DNA from: Ascaris suum
Lineage: Eukaryota > Nematoda > Chromadorea > Rhabditida > Ascarididae
Length of the DNA stretch: 64,000 nucleotides
NCBI GenBank assembly: GCA_013433145.1
Contig: CM024189.1
Location: forward strand, 9,478,001 to 9,542,000
Reading direction: 5' to 3'
The first letter of the stretch is position 1. The number at the start of each line of letters is the position of its first letter. The notes under the pieces were generated by a model that did not search any database, had not been told where the DNA came from, and saw nothing but the letters and a program-made list of their open reading frames with translations. Shown piece by piece: positions 47,401 to 59,400 of the stretch. Position numbers and translations under genes: made by a program.

Positions 47401-50400
47401 AAACTCAAGTAGCCATCTGGCGAAATCGATTTCTATACTGGAAACATGTTGCTGGGTCATGAAGGTACTAAGTTCGCAGCTATGGTGGAGGCAAAATTTT
47501 CACTTTGGTGAGGTACTTCCATCACTTCCATAATTAGATCTCCTCTCATACGAACTGTTAGTCTCAAGTGTCCCTACTTCTTGCACAATCGATGCTCAAG
47601 CGTCACACATAAAGCAAAGTTCTTTAAAAGGGCGCCAAGCGCTTCAATGATCACGTCCCACTTTCCATAAAAATGAAGGAAGTTTATGATTAAAAAGGCT
47701 TTACTTGTTCGGAATTTGCAAGACAGCGGAAGAAATTCACCTTCGAAACCTTCAGATTTGCGCTTGAGGAATAAAGTGTAACAAACTCTACCTTGAGATT
47801 GCGCAAACCTTGTGAATAAAGCCAAATCCATTTCTTTGAGGAGGCTATAAAAACTTTCAACACTTTCATCGTACCCAGAAAGCAAAATCTCAACATGCTG
47901 AAGAAAAAAGAGAGCTGGGAGCAAGAAATACCGCTATAAATGCCAAAATTCCATGCAAAAAATATAACTATTCTAAATTATACGAAGCATGTAGAAGCTC
48001 AACTGGGAAAAACGTGGTACGCTACTGTATAAAAGGATATAATGCTAGCTGGCATTCACGCGTTCATGTTAAGCCTCAAACTGGGGTACGATAGGCCATC
48101 CTCAAACAGTGCACATGGAAGCAGTGATATGAAAAGATCAGAGAATCATTCATAACAAGACTGCTTCCCTCATACTGGCCCTTTGCTTGTTGTTGACCAT
48201 AGTTACAAATTTATAGCATCCTGATTACGCAAATAAACGTGATGGTCGCGTTCGGCACAAACGTTACACGACATTTGGCTGTTGCTTGAGTATTTTCATT
48301 TTATGCACCCCCTTATATACCCGTTAATTCTTCTTGTTCCATCATATCAAAATAACCTTGAATACGCACAAAGGAATTTGCTCGATCGGCTTCAGGCAAT
48401 CGATTTCACAAATTTCATCGATTCGCTAATGTCATCTCACCACGTTTATCTCATTTGTGCTGTCTGACAATATCAATTAAAAGCTCCCATACTTGCCGAC
48501 TTTTTGAGACAATGGCTGATAGGTTTTTGAAGAACCTTATCTACGCTTTTTCTACCAGTTATCGTTATAGCGAATGGATAAAGCGACTGAATGCCCTCGT
48601 CCATTCGATCGAATGGAACTGCCACTATTTTTATGCGTTGTTTAGTCTGCGGTTAAACTTAATAATGCAGCACTTCCTGCTCATCCGTTCGCATATTTCA
48701 ACTCGAGCCCCATTACTACTTCCGATGAAATGTGTAGAGTGAATATTACTTCATTTTTGGGTTCCCAGAAAAAAATTAGCTCTGAGCACCTAATCCCGGA
48801 TTTATTGCATGGTTTCTAATCATCCCCATAACTGAACATGATGAGTGGCTTTGTCATAAGTGGCTTTTCTTTGACAACAGATCTAATGTCACAAATTCAA
48901 AAGTCCACTAGGTTAGTCCTCTTACAGGTCGACCCGTAAAACATCAGCGACCCTCAGCTTCATCGCGAGCGAACCCATGTAGTGCTCTGACGACGTTGAA
49001 TTTCATAAACAGCGGCTCTGGAGCACGATGATGTAGTCAATACTAACTTGAATGACAGAATAAATGAATATTTTTCTGATCCCCTCCCCCCTGTCGATCT
49101 ACGCTCAGAATAACTCGGACGACCGCCGAATTTCATGTTGGAAGACAATGGAAAAGACTTTTTCGGAAATAAAACAGGTTCATCACTCCTTCATGAACGA
49201 CCTTAGCATATTTGAACATCAAGGGGTGCAAAATTCCGTTTTCGATTATGCGCACTCAGCTATCCTCCAAAAAAACCTATACAAACATTCTATTTGATGT
49301 ACCCAAGCTGATAAAATGTCGGTTATTTATCGGCTGGAATAACAGAACGCGATGAAGGTCGATAGGCACAAGTGGGTGTCACTCAACTAAGGGGACATTA
49401 ACGAGTGGATAGGAAAATCGCCGCTTTTTTAATGTGACCTTGGGCGCAACAAAATGAATAGAAATGAATTGAGAAAATTTTCGGATTTAGCTGAGAGCAG
49501 TAGATCCCTTACATGACTTTAAAACGAGTCCCAACCAAGGCGAATAATCGTTCAGAACAATTGATTCCGTCAATCAAACACTTCAACGATAAGGGATTAT
49601 GTTGTGCCGACACTCGAGAACGTCTAGTAAGGCACAGTTCAAAACTGGGAGGCATCTAGGGTTTTTTCCTCAACCACAACTGCACAACATATAAAGTAAT
49701 CGTTTTTCCTTACCCAAGCCCTGATTGAGTTTGCAGAGCACATTTGCCGACTTCTCTGAATCTTGTTGCACTTTGATCGCTTCTTCGACTTCTTGTAATG
49801 CCATGTTCATAGTTTTGCGCTCAGGCTTTACTATTGCAACTCTTGAATGTTGAACGCTGCAAACAAAAATGAATGGAATTCATTACCAAATAAATAACAA
49901 TAAGGGGTATTTATGTAGGTAGAAGGTTAGCGGTAGAATTTTGAGGGAAAAAATCTATTTTCTCGATGCTGAACTCATAACAATGAGTAGCATTATTGGG
50001 CGGAACTGAAGCCGTAAAAGCAGTAAAGACAATGAATTAGACAACCAGCGCACCGCAGTGTTTTTCAGTGTTGAACTTAGCGACATTCATCTATGCCTCT
50101 TCCACTACAGCATTCAGTAAAACGGCACTATAAAGTTGCAAATTTAAGCGTAGTGGAGACAGTGTCTGCCATCTTATCAACTTACACATAACTTTTGCAG
50201 TTAATTTCAGCCAATCATAAGTTAACTCTCTAATTAGCTGCTTTCTGACTCGTTAATCGAGGAAAGCGAAAATATTTCTCACGTAAATTCTTGTGTTCTA
50301 CTCTGCAGATTCATTTTCATTACACTATAATAAGAAGATTCATGCATGAATTTGCCGTGTGTAATTCCTCGCAATTACTACAACAATTTACTGACAAGAG

Positions 50401-53400
50401 AAGTGGGAATGCACTGAAATGGATCACATTCCGAAGTAGTGCTTTGCTGATATTCTTTGCAAACGTTACCTCACGGTGGGGTTCTCTATGACTGTCACAT
50501 ACGAGAGTTGTTGAAACACCTATTCCTGAAAACACTTAACACAATCCCTGTGGGCAGAAACGTGAATAGAAACTACCCCGTAATACGCATCGTTCGCTGA
50601 TGACCGCACAATCTCCGAATGCAGAGGAATGAGAACGTCTGTTAAAATGCGATGTTGTAAGCGGTCGTCATTGCTAACGGCAGCTGGCCGATTTCCCTAC
50701 TTCATCCGCTGACTGCGCAGCATCCCTCTACTCAGCCGTCCCTTACTCTTGACGCCATTATCGACCGCAGATGTACATCAGATTGTCCATGCAGCAATAG
50801 TCTATCCCAAGACGGCTAAAGTGAACATCCTCAGAGACGACAATGAGGTAAGTACATGTCACTCCGATGTCAGTGATGTCCTCCAGATTGTTGCCACAGC
50901 ACGATCTTCAGAGTCAGCACTGGTCCCGGCGCGCTTCGGCAAGTAGTCGTCTTTTCTTCTGGAAGATGACCACCCTTGGATTCTGGGGATCCTATCGGAG
51001 GAACTTCTTACCGCTCAAATTGTTGCGAAAGCTGTTAGACGTCGCCAATCTCAACTATCTGACTGGTCTGCATTGCGAATTCGTGACTACAGACAGACGT
51101 ATAGGTCACTTCTCAATAGTAGTTGCGGAATCACCTCGATTCGACCATCAATCAATGGAAATGGCTTATCGCAGGTGGTGCCGTACTACTGCTCACTATT
51201 AGTGGGATTATTCTAAGAACAAAGTGCCCAAATATACAGTGCGGCGGAAGAAGTCCCAATTTCGAGATGAACAAGCTAACCGACATTCAAACGGTGCGGG
51301 AACCCCAATCTAACCGCCGAAATCACGTCCTCCTCGGTCGAATGACGAATTTTGACCACATTTCTGATCAAAGCCGATCAAAGCCGATCACAACACCCAG
51401 TTCTGAACGGGAGCTACACGATATTAAGAATGCCGGCAAGAAAACCCGCCGAACAGAAGAGGAAATGCACATCAACGACACACCAAGAAGTTACCATCAA
51501 GGCGAATGTCTGCCGGGAGTGTGATTGATGCTTGTATATGATAAGTATGACAAGTGCACTTCGATGGATAAATTCATGACAGATGCAAAGCCAAAACAGT
51601 ATGACTGATGCTGCAAACACTCCCATAACACACTTCGCAAACGTTCGCCAACGACATTCCCATCAAGATAACCCAACGGATGTGGATTGGAACGACAGCT
51701 CTAAACGGCACTATAAAAAGCACGTCACCGTTCAACGCCGCTCCCCGCAACGCTTCCATGCTCCTATGGCACGACACTCCCTGACTCCTTCTAATGCGCG
51801 TCCCTAGCAGCTCATTTATATCAAACTCTTCACCTTTTCGATATGTCAGCTTTAAATACTACGTGGTGCATAAACTTGCCCTCATGAGCTATGGGGATAC
51901 GGACAATTACGAAGGCGTCCACTGGGCACTCTCAATGATACACTCTTGGCTTCCTAATCTTTTTTTAATGATCTGAAGAAAAAAAAAGACATACCATAAA
52001 GATTTGCCCTTGAATATGATTCCGTTGTTCTGAAGTGCGGTCAAAACAGTCGGCTGGCTAGCGAACTCGATATATGCATACGCACAGGGAAGACTGTCGT
52101 TGAAAGAAGCCATACGTAAATACATCACCTATAGTTGTCGGAGGTTAACAATCCCAACAATTATAGCATCCACTTTTTCCATATTTCATGCGTGAAAACA
52201 GAGAGAGCGTAAATATAAAGCAGCACTACAGCAAAATATGCCTTCGATGTTCACAACAATGGACTGGAAACTACCTGTCCGAACGACCCTGCTGAATATC
52301 TTTCTAGGACGCTAGACGAGTGGAAGTTGAGTGCAACTCCACTGGTTTGAAGTCCTCAATGCATCAGAAAAGAACTACTTTCGCTTTCCTGTACGGAGGT
52401 GAGTGGCTGCCACGAAACACATTATCGCAATCGCTAAAAAATGGGCATTTCGTCGGCCATGAGACTACGAGAATGTTTCCTTATTAACATAAACAGAAAC
52501 TTTTCAGAAAACATCGCTACGGACAGTTACCACTGCCCGACGATGATCCTTTCAAAACATCCGCTAAGCGTATGACGTATCTAAAAAGCAGTAGCATCAT
52601 TGTGCTCAAGAAGTGAAAATTTCCTGATTATGGAGAGCAATTCTGAACCCCATGTGTCGGGTTACTCTGACTGCCTCAGAAACTTTACACCTTAACTTTT
52701 TGTTTGGTGTAACTTAAGCTCAAACACCAATTTTTTCAGTCTCCATAGGTGCAGAGAAGGCTCTCTGCCGGCAATTCTTGTTGCATAAGCCTATACTTCT
52801 GTTCGTGGATATATTTGAGGCGCCTCGATTCATACCTTGCGCCATCAACTGAAGACGCTTTCTCTACTAAGTTAATTGCCGGATCAACCTCGACCAATCC
52901 TTCACCCCCTCCCTCCTCTCCCCCTGCCCTCAACCCTCCACGATCGCAAATAAGCAGAGCGAGAGATGTGCCAAGGCTGAATGGCTATTTCATTGTGATT
53001 GGTGAATCAAACGAGTTCAAAATCCGCGTTTCAGCAGAACCCCGTATATTTATCGGCTATTTTCTTCAAATATCGCCCGGCCATATCGCCTAGGGAGGTG
53101 AATATGACAATGATAGCTATGAACCACAATCATCATGGGCACAAAATCTGATTTACTCCGTCATTTCTGGTTGGAAGGACGAAAATGAATAGATAGCCGA
53201 ATACAGCAGAGTTAACCAAGAACGGCATACGTTTTCGCATGCTGCCTTTCGTGAACGAAACGGTGCAGACAGCGAATAAAATCATATGGGAAAAAAATGT
53301 GCTGGTTAGATTTTCGCAGCTATTCAGAGCTTTCTCAACCGGGTCATTCATAAAACTCGTCATATCTGCACCGCTATTCTCCTAATTACAAACGTACCTC

Positions 53401-56400
53401 AAACAGAAGGAACAAAGGAAGAGTACTTCCTGATTATAATCTTTCTCACCTCTCCAATATTGTCGTTGAAGAACCACATCAGTTCATTCGAATCGCATTC
53501 TTTTGGCAAATTACCAACGTAAATGGTTCGTCGAATTTCCTCTATCCTTCTTTCATCCATGTTCGCACTCAGGGCAGGATACGGCGGTAGGCCAAGTGCT
53601 GTCAGAGTCGGGTCGATCGTGTACAACTGAAAACGCGTTATCGAATCACTTTTCTTATGGTGCATTCAAAATTTCCTTCACATAAATGTGTCCCCAAAAC
53701 TAGAGTAACCAGCAGAAAACTAATTAATTTTTAATGGCACTATCTGCAGAATAGAGCGTCTTGCGGAACCGTCCTTGTGGGGACATAGGACGACATGGCG
53801 TAAAAAATCAATCTTCGTCTACTCAAAACTGCCTATCACAAAAACCTCATTTTCAGCCGCTATAACTAATATATGTAATGCAGTGAACGATTTGAACAAG
53901 GCGAAAATGGCGCATAAGAACCTTTTAGTTAATGAAGAGGATATGCTGAAACGTCAAGGGGCTGCGGACATACGAAACGAGATGTCAGGAAATGATTACG
54001 ATTGCGGCAAGGCAGAAGAAGTCCGAGGAAGATGAATTATTGAAAAATTACCCGAAAAATTTTACAGCTAATGAAAGCTTCTACCATTTAGACAATATCC
54101 TGCTCCAATTATATCTTCAGAAGCACAATTCTACATGCCTCTTTATGGAAAAGGCAGGTTTTTGTGCACTCGTGAGAGAGTCAGGTGTTTCAGCAGATGA
54201 ATTTCCACCGTTTCCACCGGCACCCAACAGTAGCTTAATGGGGGCGCATTTCCTTACACTCAGGAGGCAAGTGAGATGCAGACGACTATGACACAATTAT
54301 CCTTCACTCCGTAAGCCTTGTACAGAGAGAGATCTCGTTTGGTTTCTTTGTTTGTCCCATTGGTTGAGTAGGCAAATTTGCCAGGTTGGAATTTATTGCT
54401 CGCTCGCACCTGGCTGGAGTGCTAAAATAGTTGTTGCGGTTGCGTAGGGTTACATCAAGAAGTATCGCATGGTAACAAACACTGCAACAACGCGATGACT
54501 GGGAAATATGCAAGCGAGATCGAAAGTAAGATGCCCTCTCGAGATCTTAAAACCCTTGAGACCATTACTTTATCCGAAGATAGGAAAGAGGGTTGGTTGA
54601 AATTTATCTTCTCATTATTTCAACTTTGCAGCAGTCTTGCACTTGATATTAGCTTTTCGGATGAGTTGAAGAAAGTCTATCTGCAACCAATTTCTCAACG
54701 TCTTATGGAATGGGGAAATTGTTGCATTTTCTTTGGACATGCTTGAGACAGCAAATTACCTTTTCGAAGTGTTCTCCTCCTCCTTTCCCTCGGAATAAGT
54801 ACGCATATTCTCTTTAAGAAAATACATATAGCCTCGCTGAATCCAAAGAACTTGACATATGTCCCATAGGGAACGGCAGAATGTGTTTCTTTGAAGAAAC
54901 GGGATGTTTAATGTTCATCAAAAACGATATCTGGGAGCGTCTCTGGTCGCATAAATGCATCCATCACGCCGCGAACTAATCGAACTGTTACTTGCGATAT
55001 CTCTTTCCCCACACATGTCTGTGCGACGATCCAAGTACTTGTAGGCGTGACTATAAGACGCGGTAGAATGTCTCTCCCCCCCCCCCCCCCCCATTCATGA
55101 TGTAATAGCTTCAGGCATCGCGCAGTGGAATGAAAATCCGCTATATCGTAACTGTTTTGGCAAAAGATGCCGTTGCAGGAAGCTCTAATCGAAACGAAAG
55201 TTTTTGGTATCAGAAAAGTGGCGGTTGAACAATACAAGAGCTGCTGGATCTACGAAAACGGAAGTAGCATGTGCGAGGGAGTTGCAACGGATAAAACAAC
55301 GAAAACATCGCGTTTAAAAGCTGTAGAAAAAAAACAAGGCAATACGGATACTAACCATCTGCTGTCCATCACCGAGATCCTGAACTTTATTCAGGACGTT
55401 CGGTGGCAATTGTCGCTGACCACATAGCGCTGGTCCACCACATTTCAGCGCCGTTTCTTCATCCGGAATAGTATCTAAATGCAGTTTCATGTGCTGTGCA
55501 AATCCTTCGCCCGAGTTAGTTGTTAAGTTACAATCTGGCGGTGACAGTTTGCGGCAAAGCGTATGCAATGCAACAGCATGCGAAAGGTGAAGTGGATGGG
55601 TTGAAGCTGGCCTCATTTAGAATGGAATGAGCGCTGGAAAGAAAAGGCTTGTGTCTCGGTCCGCTCCGCTCGATAAAAAATTGTCTAGTGGCCTTGTCTG
55701 ATTTTGATCGGAAATTTTCGGCTTGTTTTGCTCACTTTCCGAAAAAGTGGCACTTTTGCAGACCAAATGGAGGGAGAGAAGGTAAAGGGCAAAAAAGTGG
55801 TCGTGGCACATTCGCACTATAAGGATGGATTTACTTCAATCCTCTCCTCACCAACGTTTCACATTCGCTTATCACGACGACCATCATGACGAGAAGAAAG
55901 AGCCACTGCTCCGACGCACAAACCTTTTCATGATCATATTAACGAAGTTTCTTTCCATTGGTGCTTGTGATATATGATCCTCAAAAACGAATTCATCTCA
56001 TCTTCCCAAGCACAAGGATTTGAGTGAACTAGTTGTTATAGAATGGGGACGAGATGTCGGGAATCAATGCTTTCGCTTAAAACATTAAATCTTATAATGA
56101 TGAATTATGCGGAAAAAGTAAACGGCTGACTGTGAGCAAATTCCAAGCATCGGCTAAACACACATTTCCTTGTACATCAGAGTGTTATTCATGACTGAAA
56201 CATGAAACTCTTTTCTTCATCAACCTCCTGCTCCGTCAATATCTCCCTTTCTGCACAAGAGGGGCTTATGTGTAAAAGTCATGCATCGCGAAGACTTCTC
56301 CCTCTTATGAGCTGCTTATTGCGCTTACTGAAGTGAATACCTGACTGAAAGGGCGTGCAGATAAGAGCTCGATCAATGAACACCGTGTTCGTCAAGTGCT

Positions 56401-59400
56401 GCGCTATCTTCACCGATATCCGTTCCTCAAATTTCACGAAAGCAAATTTATGCGTGAATTTCGACAAATGTAGATGGTTGTCTGTCGGGTACATCTGCAA
56501 TTTTGCAAGAACCATTCATAGATGAACATAAGGCTGCTTCTTGCAAAATTATGAGACGGCTATAACCTTACTATATTCCGTCTCAAGACAGCATCCCTAG
56601 AAAGAACAGAATCACACATGACAGTTTCGCGACTCACTTCCATCACAGTAGCCGTCTCTGCTCCCTCTTCATATTTTAAGACGTCACATCCAGGCATATA
56701 TAGATGTAAATGTCTGCTCTATGCCTGTCTGCCTGACAGTTTCACCTCACGAGCCGCAGAAGCCACGACAATGGGATTCGATGCATTAATTTTTTCAATT
56801 TCACTTGAACGTCCTGACATCGGGAACACAAGATGCACGAGGAGTGAATAGAGACATAAAAATAGCAAGCAGAACGGAATTTAACTCGTTACGTTCAACG
56901 CTCTAAAGCAACAGTGGGATGAAGTTTCAATAATGGAGTGGTATCAAATGTATCAGCAGGATGCACACTCTAGGTTCTAAAGGAAGAAACCAGAAAACAC
57001 ACAGCACATTGGTTTATGATAGAACAAATCTTATTCAGCTGGGATCGACGTTCCTTTCGAATACGGAAAGAACGAAATTTTTGACTAGCGCTCGACCTGA
57101 TCTATTTGTAGCAGAGAGACCAGAAGATTAGAATATTCAGAACGGACAATCTTCCAGTATGCAGAGAAATTTAAACAGAGTTGTGAGGGGAGAAGAACGT
57201 TCTACAAGAGAAGTGTAACAATGGATACGGGGAAAAAAAAATTGAAGCCCGGAGTCGCCGAGGATAGGACAAGGACCGGACTTCTCCCTTATTGGCAAAA
57301 AGCATATGTGCCTTCTGCTTGCAGCATTTCAGAAAAGCCACAAACATTTTTCTGATAAACAGTAGATGAAATTTGAGCTTGTAATATTCTAACGATTCTT
57401 CAATGAAGAACTTTCTGATATAAATAAACCATAACAAATTTTGCGAAACGGAATATGGGCGAAGCGTTTTTGCAGATTATCTAGTAATGCAATAATCGAA
57501 AACCAAATGATGGAATCACACAGCAGTGCAACAACCCAAATTCGGTCGGCATTAACTACTGAATGCCTTTCAATAGCTTTCATTAAATTTAAGATGCAAA
57601 ATGTGAGGGATATATTTGGCAATTGTCGAAAACTTTTGAGCGACACTGGAGCACTATGAATTCCAATGAAGATCACAATCAACTTGCTCGTCGCCTAGTT
57701 TGATAAAATATTCACACCTGAAACTGAATTGAACCACATGATCGTCTTCATAGAGGAAACATTTCACAACCAAATTGATCAGCCAGCGAGTGCATCGAGA
57801 TCTTTTTGCGGAATGTGGAAACGGCAGGCAGGATCATCCAATGAATGACACATCTTGAGGCCAGCCTGATATTGCTCAGGATATTATCAGAGACATTGTT
57901 GATACATTAGAGAAACAAAAAAAAATCAAAAGCCTTCTTTAAGGGAAAAACGTACGGAACAGAGTAAACATTGCCGATCCTAGCTTGGAAACTTCGTCTA
58001 CGGATAAAGGGCTCTAATTTATCTCAGAAAAAAAAAATCAGACGACTCCCTATTTTCTCACTTTCAAGATCAGCTTTTCATGAGTGAACACATCAAAGGC
58101 CGTTGCATAATCAGTACACACCACCACCACCTGAACTCTCATATCGACGGCAGATACCTAAATGCTTAGATAAGAAATGAGTTTCCAGGTCGTGGACGGA
58201 CCTTCAAGGAAAACGATATGTGTACGGCATAGAAATTGTTTCGCATAAAACGTTCCCAAAAGAAGTCGGTTAGAATCAGCAGGCGGTAGGTAGTTTTTAC
58301 TCATGTGGACTGTGGCTTTCAGCAAAGGTAAGAAAAACGCACAGCTCTGAAATAAAGGAAGAGGTGAAGAAAAGAGCCGAAAAAGAAAAGCTCTATTAAG
58401 CAACCATGAAAATGCCTTTGCGGTACAGCACAGAAACATGGGTAGGATAGAGTCTAGTATGAATGAAACCATATCGTTGAGTTTATGAGTGGTTTCGAGA
58501 AACGAGTCAGCACGAACATCAGCGAAACCCATGTGCACCCAACGACGTATAGGAAACCGAGACAATGCACACTGTCTCTCATGAAAGCCTTATTCTAATG
58601 CACCATAACCTTCAACAATACCCAGAAAGCCTCATTAACGACTTGATGATTCATTAGGATGTGATGACGACTGTTCAACATATGGTGATGGCTCGTCCTA
58701 TCCTGATGATAATTCAGCATATCACGTTTCCTATGTAACCGTACTCTTTGCCAATTGGCTATCATTTGCCTAAGCTTCTTGCTAAAGCTGTCTTCTATCT
58801 TCCGTCGATTAAGCCATCGGAGAACTCAACAGTGGCATTCACGGAGTGCTTCAATGTGGACCAACAAAGGCGACGCTCTCAGAGACGTATTTTCATCAGC
58901 TTCACGTGGCATTCACGGGTGGTCTTCGTGACGTCACTCACTTTCAATAATTACGACGTCTACTATAGCCTTTCGATCCAGCTTGACACTTTGACGCACT
59001 CTCCGGAAGCCCCACTCAGTTCGTTTACGATCCCGACACGAATTAACATCCGAGACAACTTAACATTCTCGACAACAGCTCTCTGCAACGTCAGTTTTGT
59101 TGGATCCACTCCTTGTTCCCACTTATTTAATAAATGCTAACGAAACCCCTTCACTAGTTATTTAGCCATTTTCGATTAGGGCACTTGTGCACTATCAGCT
59201 CGTGCGACTTCAAATAGCACATTAATGGAAGATGCTCGAAAACAATTCACTTGCACATTTTTCAGCAGTGCATACCACGGACTTACACAGCACGGTCGGG
59301 GATGAACACTCCCGGTCTCGCTCTCGATTGCGGCCACATTTGTAAGTGGGCTGAATTAAGTGGGTTAAACATGTCTCACTTTTGCCTGATGACCATCTCT

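Noticed and set aside
48960..49148. Minus frame with an SR-like look ('GGRPSYSERRSTGGRGS') inside a SREK1-like intron, first considered an RS exon.
   Set aside because: Exons 6 and 7 on either side already join in phase with strong splice sites. This frame has no matching acceptor or donor and loses RS character.
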